Source: Drancourtella massiliensis (lineage in GTDB: Bacteria; Bacillota; Clostridia; Lachnospirales; Lachnospiraceae). Taken from it: DNA of 64,000 nucleotides. Made by a program: the position numbers and the translations under genes. Location of the stretch: contig NZ_JACJKH010000014.1 of NCBI RefSeq assembly GCF_016900655.1, positions 1-64,000 of the forward strand. The letters run 5' to 3'. This document shows positions 8,442-16,525 of this stretch, piece by piece (positions within the stretch are counted from its first letter, which is position 1; each line of letters starts with the position of its first letter). The notes under the pieces are model-generated. The model was not told the origin of the DNA and did not search any database. It saw only the letters and a list, made by a program, of their open reading frames with translations.

Positions 8442-9262
8442 TGCCGGATGAGGACAGCAAGTATACAAAATCAGATTTAAAAATTATGGACTTTATCGAG
8501 AACTATACGGATGAATTCCTTTTTATGAGTATCGGACAGCTTGCAAAACGGCTGGACATGTCCGAAGCGACCATCTCCAGATTTGCAAGACATATCGGCT
8601 ATACCGATTTTAAAGAAATGAAAAACCATGTGGCTGCCCGCAAAGTAGGAAAAGGACCGGCCAGAAAAATCGCAGGCACCCTGATGAAAATTCAGGGATT
8701 TGACATCCGCAAATGGTTTACCTACCAGCAGGAATGCCTTGAACGGACTCAGAATCAGATTGATATCGGTGAAATGGATAAAGCACTCACTGCAATCCAG
8801 AAAGCCAGACGAATCTATATCCACGCCAAAAACGCATCTGCATCTGCCGGACAACTGCTGTTTTTCCGGCTTCGCAGACTTGGATTTGATGTGACCATGG
8901 TGCCATCCGGCGGTTCCGAAGTGATCGAAGGAATCGCACACGCAGGCGAAGGCGACCTCGTTATCATCTTCAGTTACTCCAAAGTATCCACAGAAGGAAG
9001 GATCATCCTGGACTACGCACAGACCGCAGGCTACCAGACACTTGCCTTCACAAGCAGACTCTACGCACCAAGCGACCAGCGGGCAGACATCAACATTTAC
9101 GTATACCGGGGAGAAAAAGAAGAATACCACTCCATGACCACCGCCGTTGCCATGATCGACGCCATGGTACTAGCCCTCTCCGAACGCATGGCATCCCAGT
9201 CCGCCGAACGCCTCGGCAAAGTACAAAATCTCAAGAAACTCTATCGGAAAGATAGGGATTAA
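8429..9262 (+). CDS. MurR/RpiR-family transcriptional regulator
   Basis: A 277-residue regulator with an N-terminal helix-turn-helix (LAKRLDMSEATISRFARHIG, about residues 37-56) and a C-terminal SIS sugar-phosphate-binding domain from about residue 115. It overlaps the phosphatase gene by 13 bases, so it closes the ECF operon. RpiR proteins sense phosphosugars, which fits the two phosphatases. Its last 40 codons favour C and A at third positions, unlike the genes upstream, and it ends eight bases before a dispersed palindrome. Confidence 0.88.
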   Translation: MEWLMPDEDSKYTKSDLKIMDFIENYTDEFLFMSIGQLAKRLDMSEATISRFARHIGYTDFKEMKNHVAARKVGKGPARKIAGTLMKIQGFDIRKWFTYQQECLERTQNQIDIGEMDKALTAIQKARRIYIHAKNASASAGQLLFFRLRRLGFDVTMVPSGGSEVIEGIAHAGEGDLVIIFSYSKVSTEGRIILDYAQTAGYQTLAFTSRLYAPSDQRADINIYVYRGEKEEYHSMTTAVAMIDAMVLALSERMASQSAERLGKVQNLKKLYRKDRD

Positions 9263-9269
9263 CACCATT

Positions 9270-9303
9270 GGGGACGTGTTCCGATGCATCGGAACACGTC
9301 CCC
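9270..9303. repeat. Dispersed palindrome, copy A (perfect)
   Basis: GGGGACGTGTTCCGATG followed by its exact reverse complement: 34 bases, 17-base arms. Related copies lie at 16389, 38000, 38103 and 38206. It resembles REP-like elements mobilised by Y1 transposases. Confidence 0.9.
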
Positions 9304-9439
9304 GTTTCACACTGATCTGGAAAATCTGCCTACAGAACCGGAAATAAGAAAGAAAATCATAGACAGAATGTAGATTGTATGGTTTTTTCTCCTGTGATAA
9401 GATAAAGGAGACGAGCATGCAGGGACAAGGAGAAAAGAG

Positions 9440-10324
9440 ATGATAAAAGTAATAGCAGCGGATATGGACGGAACGCTTTTAAATTCCGGACATACGATTT
9501 CAGAGCAGACTTATCAGACAATACAGGATGTTCAACAGGGTGGAATCCGTTTTATGATCGCAACAGGACGGGATTATCCATCGGCATCCGATACATTAAA
9601 AAATTTTCCGCTGGACTGTGACTGGGTGACGGGAAGTGGCGCGGAGATCCGAAACCGGGATGGAGAGCTTCTTCAGACGATACCTATGGATACGAAGTGC
9701 TTTGAACAGATCGTTTCCTGTGTGGAGAAGTTTCCGGCGTATATCCGTTTCTGCACGACGGGAAAGGATATTGTCCTGACAGAGGAAGAAGATCTGGAGC
9801 AGAGGCTTTTGGAAGAATCCAGGTTGTTTTTCCCGGGAAATACGGATGAAGAAATCCTTGAATCGGATCAGTTTCAGCAGCTGCTGAGGCGTATGTGCCG
9901 AATCGGGAGCCTGGAGGAGCTCTGGGAGATGAAGATTCCGATTTATAAAGTGTTTATCAACGCAAAGACCGGGGAAATCATTCAGGAGATCTGGAAAGAG
10001 ATGGAAAAGATTCCGGGAATCGCGGTTGCATCTTCCTTTTTTAACAATCTGGAGCTGACGGATAAGAAGGCACAAAAAGGGCATGCGATCTCAAGATATA
10101 TGGAAAAGCTGGGGTACCGGAAAGAAGAAGTGATGGTACTTGGAGACAGTCTGAATGATCTGTCCATGTTTCAGGCCGGATTCGGCGCGGCAGTAGCGAT
10201 GGGAAATGCCCATGAAAAGATACTGGAAGCGGCAGGTTACATTACAAAAACCAATGATGAGGACGGTGCGGCCTTTGCAATGCGCCTTGCATTGGAAAAC
10301 CGGCTGGATGAGATAAAAAAGTAA
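9440..10324 (+). CDS. Cof-type HAD phosphatase
   Basis: A 294-residue HAD-superfamily hydrolase of the Cof/YbiV subclass. Motif I is DMDGTLLN at residues 8-15, motif II lies in MIATGRDYPS, and motif IV is GDSLNDLSMF near residue 235. Such enzymes dephosphorylate sugar phosphates or pyridoxal phosphate. It stands alone between copy A of the palindrome and a terminator, with AAGGAGAAAAGAG before the start. Confidence 0.85.
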   Translation: MIKVIAADMDGTLLNSGHTISEQTYQTIQDVQQGGIRFMIATGRDYPSASDTLKNFPLDCDWVTGSGAEIRNRDGELLQTIPMDTKCFEQIVSCVEKFPAYIRFCTTGKDIVLTEEEDLEQRLLEESRLFFPGNTDEEILESDQFQQLLRRMCRIGSLEELWEMKIPIYKVFINAKTGEIIQEIWKEMEKIPGIAVASSFFNNLELTDKKAQKGHAISRYMEKLGYRKEEVMVLGDSLNDLSMFQAGFGAAVAMGNAHEKILEAAGYITKTNDEDGAAFAMRLALENRLDEIKK

Positions 10325-10338
10325 ATAGAAAAGAACAG

Positions 10339-10367
10339 AAACTGACGGGAAGACCTGTCAGTTTTTT
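10339..10367 (+). terminator. Terminator after the Cof-type HAD gene
   Basis: ACTGACGGG...CCTGTCAGT hairpin followed by TTTTTT. Confidence 0.75.
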
Positions 10368-10422
10368 GTTTTCTTCCATACTCTGGCTGTGGTATCATAG
10401 ATAGCATAGGGAGGGAAATTTG

Positions 10423-11187
10423 ATGATGCATGAGAAGGATTACACAAAAGAAAACGCAAAAACAATCGACCAGTGGGTAGAGGAAGGCTGGATCTGGGGC
10501 ATACCGATTTCCCACAAGGTATATGAAAAGGCCGTAAACGGAGAATGGGAGATGGTGCTGACACCGACAAAGCCGGTTCCAAAATCCTGGTTTCCGGAGT
10601 TGAAAGGTAAGAAGATTCTGGGGCTTGCTTCCGGAGGAGGGCAGCAGATGCCGATTTTTGCGGCGCTTGGCGGGATCTGTACCGTGCTGGACTATTCGGA
10701 CCGGCAGCTTGCAAGTGAAGAGATGGTGGTAAAAAGGGAAGGGTACGACATTGAGATTGTCAAAGCGGATATGACTAAGACCTTTCCGTTTGCGGATGAG
10801 ACCTTTGACCTGATTTTCCATCCGGTTTCCAACTGCTATGTGGAAGAAGTCCTGCCGGTATGGAAAGAATGTTACCGTGTGTTGAAAAAGGGCGGGATTC
10901 TTCTTGCCGGCGTGGATAACGGAATCAATTATATCTTTGATGAGACCGAGACACGTCTGGTTCATGGACTTCCGTACAATCCGTTGAAAGACAGGAACCT
11001 GTATGAGGAAGCGATGAAAAGCGGTGACGGGATTCAGTTTTCTCATACGGTGGAGGAGCAGATCGGCGGGCTTCTAAAGGCTGGATTTTGTCTTACCCAT
11101 CTTTATGAAGACACGAATGGAGAAGGGAATCTTCATGAGCATGGAATCCCGACATTTTTGGCAGTGCGTGCAGAGAAAGAGACGTAA
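10423..11187 (+). CDS. Class I SAM-dependent methyltransferase
   Basis: A 254-residue protein with a Rossmann methyltransferase fold. Motif I is LGLASGGGQQMP near residue 64, followed by VLDYSDRQL and an acidic KADMT segment, then the post-motif FDLIFHPVSNCY. It is of the UbiE-like type common in Clostridia; the methyl acceptor is unknown. ATG 10423 follows GGGAGGG at seven bases. It sits ahead of a two-component system but a 24-bp gap and no shared logic link them. Confidence 0.8.
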   Translation: MMHEKDYTKENAKTIDQWVEEGWIWGIPISHKVYEKAVNGEWEMVLTPTKPVPKSWFPELKGKKILGLASGGGQQMPIFAALGGICTVLDYSDRQLASEEMVVKREGYDIEIVKADMTKTFPFADETFDLIFHPVSNCYVEEVLPVWKECYRVLKKGGILLAGVDNGINYIFDETETRLVHGLPYNPLKDRNLYEEAMKSGDGIQFSHTVEEQIGGLLKAGFCLTHLYEDTNGEGNLHEHGIPTFLAVRAEKET

Positions 11188-11211
11188 AAGCAATAGACAG
11201 GAGTGAAAGGC

Positions 11212-11916
11212 ATGGCAGAAATTTTATTGCTGGAAGATGAGGAAAGTGTCAATCGTGGGATTGAGTTCACATTAAAAAAAGAAGGGTATGAGGTGGATAG
11301 TGCCAGAACGATCAAAGAGGCCTGGGAGATGTTCTTGAAAGACGAGCCGGGTCTGATGATCTGTGATGTGAATCTGCCGGATGGCAACAGTCTGGATCTG
11401 ATCCGGCGGATCAGAAAAGACAGCATGACGCATGTGATCTGCCTGACCGCGATGGATACGGAGATGGATCAGGTGATGGGATACGAGGCAGGGGCGGATG
11501 ATTACGTCACAAAACCGCTCAGCCTGTCGGTGCTTGTCCTGAAAGTGAACGCCTTTTTTAAACGGCATCAGAAAGCGCCGGCAGATGAAATCGAATCCGG
11601 GGAACTCGTCTTTTCCATGTCCAGGATGTGCGCAAAAAAGGGGGACGGGGAAGTCTCGTTTACAAAAAATGAGTGGAAGATGCTGAAACTTTTTCTGGAA
11701 CATCCAAGACAGATCCTGTCAAAGGGACAGATTCTGGATCAGCTCTTTGATGTGGATGGTGAATTCGTAGATGAAAATACAGTGGCAGTCAATATCAGAA
11801 GGCTTCGTGAAAAGATTGAGCCGGATATTTCACATCCTCAGTATATCCGGAATGTCCGGGGGCTGGGATACATCTGGGACCAGGACTGCCAGAAAAGGCA
11901 GGGGAACAGGTCATGA
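11212..11916 (+). CDS. OmpR-family response regulator of a peptide-sensing module
   Basis: A 234-residue regulator. The receiver domain has DEE at residues 8-10, the phosphoacceptor Asp in CDVNLPDG near 52, and Lys in TKPLS near 101. The C-terminal winged helix runs through FTKNEWKMLKLF and VNIRRLREKI. It overlaps the kinase start by ATGA, so the two are translated together. With the ABC genes that follow, this matches BceRS-type bacitracin/peptide sensing modules. Confidence 0.88.
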   Translation: MAEILLLEDEESVNRGIEFTLKKEGYEVDSARTIKEAWEMFLKDEPGLMICDVNLPDGNSLDLIRRIRKDSMTHVICLTAMDTEMDQVMGYEAGADDYVTKPLSLSVLVLKVNAFFKRHQKAPADEIESGELVFSMSRMCAKKGDGEVSFTKNEWKMLKLFLEHPRQILSKGQILDQLFDVDGEFVDENTVAVNIRRLREKIEPDISHPQYIRNVRGLGYIWDQDCQKRQGNRS

Positions 11917-13148
11917 AAAAAGAGACAAGGCGGTGTATTACAGAACTGGTTCTCGGATTTCTTGTGACGGCCGCCGTGACAGCAATGATTTTGTTCTGGC
12001 AGTATGAGACATATCAGGAAAATCTGGCTTCCAGGGCAAGACTGCTTTTGGCGGAAAATCCAGCGGAAGAGGTGTTTCAGATTCTGAAAGAGGACGGGGA
12101 TCTGAATACAGAAGAAGTGCAGGATATTCTCGGAGACTACGGATATGAGCATGTCAGGGACAGTCTGGAAGGGCAACGTTTTCTGAGAAACTGCGGATGG
12201 ACGGCAGGCGGTGCAGTGGCTCTTTATCTTGGCTATGCGGCTGTTGTTTTCTATGAAAAACACAGACATAAAAAGGAAATGGAAGAACAGAGCAAAAAGG
12301 CGGCAGACGGGATTGCGAGAATCCGGGAGGGTGATTACCGGCAGGATCTTATGGACTGGTATGAAGAGGAAGAAAGTGAAGACCGGATTCTGGATGAGCT
12401 GGATTCTCTCGGAAACTACGTGGAAATGATGGAAGCACAGGCACAGCAGGAGAAGCAGGAGACGAAGACGCTGGTCACCGATATTTCCCATCAGCTGAAG
12501 ACACCGGTGGCGGCGCTCAATTCCTGCTTTGAAGTGCTGAAAAATGAGGACCTGACAAAGGACGAACGCCGGGAGTTTGAGGGCAGACTGGAAGAACAGA
12601 TGCAAAGCCTGGGACAGCTGGTGGAAGCGCTTGTAAATATTTCCCGGATGGAGACCGGAATGATTGAGTTGAAGCTTACAGAGGGCAGAATCTTTGATGT
12701 GATTCTGGAAGCGGTCAACCGTGTATGGGTAAAGGCTCAGAAAAAGGAGATTGAAATCGAGATGGAGGCGGAAGACAAGCTGGAAGATCTTATTCTTCCG
12801 CTCGACTCCAAATGGCTGTGTGAGGCGCTGATTAATCTGCTGGATAACGCGGTAAAATACAGTCCGCCGGGGACAACCGTGACGATCCACGCAGCCAGAA
12901 TGGCATCCTTTTTAAGAATAGAGATCCAGGATCAGGGAATCGGAATTGCCAGAGAAAACTATCACAAAGTCTTTCAGAGATTTTACCGGGGGGATGAAAA
13001 GGAAGTTCAAAAGGAGGAAGGTTCCGGTGTGGGGCTTTACCTTGCCCGGAAGATCATTGAAGGCCATCACGGCACCATTTCTCTGGATGGAAAGAAGATG
13101 AAAAAAGAGAAAGGATCCGTGTTTGTAGTGCAGATTCCATATCGGTAG
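11913..13148 (+). CDS. Sensor histidine kinase of the peptide-sensing module
   Basis: A 411-residue kinase with two membrane segments (about residues 10-30 and 98-115) framing a short external domain, then an H-box DISHQLKTPVAAL (His near 194) and the ATP-binding N and G boxes NLLDNAVKY and GSGVGLYLA. The external loop, near 65 residues, is longer than in BceS. A Leu/Glu-rich linker may be a coiled coil. It ends before a terminator and the ABC operon. Confidence 0.87.
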   Translation: MKKETRRCITELVLGFLVTAAVTAMILFWQYETYQENLASRARLLLAENPAEEVFQILKEDGDLNTEEVQDILGDYGYEHVRDSLEGQRFLRNCGWTAGGAVALYLGYAAVVFYEKHRHKKEMEEQSKKAADGIARIREGDYRQDLMDWYEEEESEDRILDELDSLGNYVEMMEAQAQQEKQETKTLVTDISHQLKTPVAALNSCFEVLKNEDLTKDERREFEGRLEEQMQSLGQLVEALVNISRMETGMIELKLTEGRIFDVILEAVNRVWVKAQKKEIEIEMEAEDKLEDLILPLDSKWLCEALINLLDNAVKYSPPGTTVTIHAARMASFLRIEIQDQGIGIARENYHKVFQRFYRGDEKEVQKEEGSGVGLYLARKIIEGHHGTISLDGKKMKKEKGSVFVVQIPYR

Positions 13149-13155
13149 AAGAGAA

Positions 13156-13183
13156 GTCTTACAAAACTGTAAGGCTTTTTTTC
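13156..13183 (+). terminator. Terminator after the kinase gene
   Basis: GTCTTACA-AAAC-TGTAAGGC followed by seven T. Confidence 0.7.
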
Positions 13184-13266
13184 TGTTTCTGCAAGGGAAA
13201 TGAAAGACAGGCGCGGTAAGATAGATGACAGAACAGGAAAATGACAGCAGAAAGGAATCAGATGAT

Positions 13267-13941
13267 ATGGATAAAATTTTAAGAACAGAAAATTTATGTA
13301 AATATTATGGAAGCGGCGAAAACGAAGTAAGAGCGGTGCAGAATGCCAACATTGACATCCAGAAAGGAGAATTTGTCGCGATTGTCGGAAAATCCGGTTC
13401 CGGAAAAAGCACGCTGCTTCATATGCTGGGCGGGCTTGACACCCCGACAAGCGGGAAAGTACTTATCCGTGGGAAAGACATTTTCTCGTACAAAGAAGAC
13501 GCTCTTGCAGTCTTTCGGAGAAGAAAAATAGGTTTTATTTTCCAGTCGTTTAACCTGGTTTCCTCCATTAATGTGTGGGAAAATATTGTGCTCCCGATCG
13601 GACTGGACGGACGCAAAGCGGATGAAGCATTTGTCATGGATATTGTAAAGACGCTGGGACTGGAAAAGAAGCTTCACAATCTTCCAAATACACTTTCCGG
13701 AGGTCAGCAGCAAAGAGTTGCCATCGCAAGGGCGCTTGCTTCCCGCCCGGATATCCTTTTTGCCGATGAGCCGACGGGAAATCTGGATTCCCGGACAAGT
13801 GACGAGGTCATAGCACTTCTGAAAATGTCCGTGGAAAAATACGGACAGACACTGGTTATGATTACACACGACGAAGACATTGCCCAGATCGCGGACCGGA
13901 TTCTCGTGATTGAGGACGGAAAGGTGGAAGAGTTAAGATGA
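13267..13941 (+). CDS. ABC transporter ATPase (MacB/BceA type)
   Basis: A 224-residue ATPase with GKSGSGKST, LSGGQQQR and ILFADEPTGNLD, the last typical of ATPases that pair with FtsX-type permeases. ATG 13267 gives the common start MDKILRTENLC; a frame from 13225 would add 14 weakly supported residues. It overlaps the permease start by ATGA. Likely role: peptide resistance or signalling together with the kinase upstream. Confidence 0.88.
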   Translation: MDKILRTENLCKYYGSGENEVRAVQNANIDIQKGEFVAIVGKSGSGKSTLLHMLGGLDTPTSGKVLIRGKDIFSYKEDALAVFRRRKIGFIFQSFNLVSSINVWENIVLPIGLDGRKADEAFVMDIVKTLGLEKKLHNLPNTLSGGQQQRVAIARALASRPDILFADEPTGNLDSRTSDEVIALLKMSVEKYGQTLVMITHDEDIAQIADRILVIEDGKVEELR

Positions 13942-16358
13942 AAATGATCACAAAACTTGCACTGAGTAACAATAAAAAGAATAAGACAAGAAGCATTCTT
14001 ATTATGCTTTCCATCTTCCTTACCACGGTACTGCTTTCAGCAATCGCCACGTTCGGGTACGGCCAGATCAAATTTCAGAGTGCAAACGCAGAAGAATTTT
14101 ATGGTTCCTATTACGGCTCCTACGCCGGAGTAACCGAAGATCAGATCGGCGAGATGGAAAAGCGGAGCGAATTTGACCGGATCGGAAGAGCGGCAACTAT
14201 TGGAACTATTGAAAACGCGAGAAGCATTTCCATGGTCTGGATGGATAATGAGACCAGGGATCTGGCTAATCTTGACAGGCAGCTTCAGGAAGGGGCCTTC
14301 CCGGAACAGGAAAATGAAATTGCGGGGCAGAAGGCCATGTTTGAGCGGATCGGCTATCCGGATGTGAAAGTGGGAGACAAGGTGAACATCCGGTTCCGGA
14401 GAAATACTCACGAGACCTATCAGGAAAAAGAGTTTCTTGTAAGCGGCATCATGAGCCAGACGGTGAAAGAGCAGGAAAATCAGTCTTATACGGCCTACGT
14501 CTCCAAAGCCTGCTATGAATCCCTCTATGCACCGGAAGAACGGGCATATACGATTTATTTCAGCCTGTCCGATTCCGTGGATGTAAATTCCTCCACTCTG
14601 GAGATGACCATCAAAGACCTGGCGGAGGAATGTGGGATCAATCCGGAATATGCCTTTGACAATATGTATTATTCTATGTGGGTTCTGGATCCGGGTATGG
14701 AAATGATTGTCGGCTGCATCGTTGTGGCACTGATTGTAGTATTCTTTGCAGTCATGGTCATTTACAACATTTTTCAGGTAGGACTGATTCAGAAGATTCA
14801 GGAATACGGAAAAATCAAGGCGCTTGGCGCAACGAAAAAACAGATGAAAAAACTGGTATTCCGGGAAGGAATGCTGCTTACCATAATCAGTATTCCGGCA
14901 GGACTGATTGTCGGAACCACCGTTTCCATTGGCTTTATGAACAGCTGGCTCTCTCAGAGCACAACCTTAGGAAACCAGGATGTGGTACAGGTTAATATGG
15001 TATCGATTCCATTACTTCTCCTCTGTGCGGCAGCATCAGCCATTGCGGTATGGGCGGCATTGAAACGTCCGATGAAAGTGATTTCCAGGATTTCGCCGGT
15101 GGAGGCAATCCGTTTCCAGGGCAGTCAGAAGAAAAACAAAGGACTTCGCAGGGGCAGAAAACAGATGGGCGTGCGCCAGTTGACCCAGGCTAATATGTCC
15201 ATGAACCGGAAGCGGACCATCACCACAATTATTTCCATGGGACTTTCCTGTGTCCTCTTTGTAGTGGCAGCCAACTTTACCGGAAATGTCAGCACCAGAT
15301 ATGACGCAAGAAAACAGGTACCGTACGGACAGTTCCAGATCGACCTTACCTACAGCAAGGCTGATACGGCCTATCCGGAAAACAATCTGGACGCCATCTT
15401 AAAAGCCAACCCTCTGGATGAGGAACTGGTGGAACAGATCAGGAAAATCGATGCCGTTACAGATATCAAGATCCGCTACATGATGTACGCTTATGATCAG
15501 AACGGCAATCTTCAGTCCATCGGCGTTCTGAACAAAGAACAGTTCGATGACGAAGAATACCAGGGGTCATTAAAAGGAGAAGTTGACTACGAAACCGCAG
15601 CGAAAAACGGAGACATCCTTTACGGCTGGTCTTATTTCATCGAAGAGAGCGGTTATGATCTCGGCGATACCGTCACCATGACTATGGGAGACGCAGGCGG
15701 CGAAGCCAGGTTCCAGGGAACAATGACAGGAGCCTTCGGTAGCAGCAATTACGACTGGATTATCACAGATGAAGCCTATGATCAGCTGGGACTTTCCGGA
15801 AAAAGCATCGGTACCATCTGGGTAGACTGCCGCCCGCAGGACTGCACAGACGTACAAAACCAGCTGGAAGACCTGCTCACGGATAAACAGCATTACGAAT
15901 TCAGCACCTATCAGGGCGCACTGGAGACATCCGAAAGTAGCCTCGGCATGTTCGAGACACTTGCCTACGGCTTCCTCCTCCTCGTCGGACTGATCGCATT
16001 CATGAATATGGCAAATACCATAATCATCAGCATCATCACACGAAAACGAGAACTCGGCGTCATGCAGGCACTCGGCATGACAAACAGCCAGATGAACAGC
16101 ATGCTCAGAAACGAAGGAGTCCTCTTCACCGCCGGAAGTATCCTCGTATCCCTCCTCGTCGGCATGCCGGCAGGATACGCACTTTTCTGCTACGGAAGAG
16201 AACATGGATACTTCGGTCTGGATGTGTACCACATCCCGGTCATCGAGATCGCTGCCATGATTATCATCCTCACGGCACTACAGATCTCACTCTCCTTCAT
16301 CCTGAGCCGAAACATCAAAAAAGAATCCATCGTCGAACGGATTCGCTATCAAGAATAA
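13938..16358 (+). CDS. FtsX-family ABC permease, 806 residues
   Basis: Large permease with an N-terminal membrane segment (about 18-38), an extracytoplasmic region of about 220 residues, a three-helix FtsX block near 265-390, a second membrane anchor near 430, another large external region and a final FtsX block from about 675. This two-FtsX layout is that of MacB/LolE-like exporters rather than the 640-residue BceB. Coupled to the preceding ATPase. Its last several hundred bases shift towards C/A third positions, and a palindrome copy follows 31 bases after the stop. Confidence 0.86.
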   Translation: MKMITKLALSNNKKNKTRSILIMLSIFLTTVLLSAIATFGYGQIKFQSANAEEFYGSYYGSYAGVTEDQIGEMEKRSEFDRIGRAATIGTIENARSISMVWMDNETRDLANLDRQLQEGAFPEQENEIAGQKAMFERIGYPDVKVGDKVNIRFRRNTHETYQEKEFLVSGIMSQTVKEQENQSYTAYVSKACYESLYAPEERAYTIYFSLSDSVDVNSSTLEMTIKDLAEECGINPEYAFDNMYYSMWVLDPGMEMIVGCIVVALIVVFFAVMVIYNIFQVGLIQKIQEYGKIKALGATKKQMKKLVFREGMLLTIISIPAGLIVGTTVSIGFMNSWLSQSTTLGNQDVVQVNMVSIPLLLLCAAASAIAVWAALKRPMKVISRISPVEAIRFQGSQKKNKGLRRGRKQMGVRQLTQANMSMNRKRTITTIISMGLSCVLFVVAANFTGNVSTRYDARKQVPYGQFQIDLTYSKADTAYPENNLDAILKANPLDEELVEQIRKIDAVTDIKIRYMMYAYDQNGNLQSIGVLNKEQFDDEEYQGSLKGEVDYETAAKNGDILYGWSYFIEESGYDLGDTVTMTMGDAGGEARFQGTMTGAFGSSNYDWIITDEAYDQLGLSGKSIGTIWVDCRPQDCTDVQNQLEDLLTDKQHYEFSTYQGALETSESSLGMFETLAYGFLLLVGLIAFMNMANTIIISIITRKRELGVMQALGMTNSQMNSMLRNEGVLFTAGSILVSLLVGMPAGYALFCYGREHGYFGLDVYHIPVIEIAAMIIILTALQISLSFILSRNIKKESIVERIRYQE

Positions 16359-16388
16359 CCTACTGAGATGGTAGGAAATAACACCATT

Positions 16389-16422
16389 GGGGACGGGTTC
16401 CTGTGCATCGGTACACGTCCCC
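16389..16422. repeat. Dispersed palindrome, copy B (imperfect)
   Basis: GGGGACGGGTTCCTGTG with GCATCGGTACACGTCCCC: same core as copy A with several mismatches. It may act as a terminator for the ABC operon. Confidence 0.8.
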
Positions 16423-16433
16423 AAGTTTTTATG

Positions 16434-16463
16434 TTGACGGAAGTGGTGTGTGGAAGATATAGT
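16434..16463 (+). promoter_or_regulatory. Sigma-A promoter for the GH127 operon
   Basis: TTGACG at 16434-16439 and TATAGT at 16458-16463, 18-bp spacer, about 60 bp before the GH127 start. Confidence 0.6.
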
Positions 16464-16525
16464 ATGTTTATAGGAGCAACCTGTAATATAGGATATGTAT
16501 CAAGGAAGGTGAGGAGTGATGGACA

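Noticed and set aside
13267-16358. Lantibiotic immunity ABC genes linked to the lanM locus
   Set aside because: They lie 38 kb away with their own two-component system; no link is visible.
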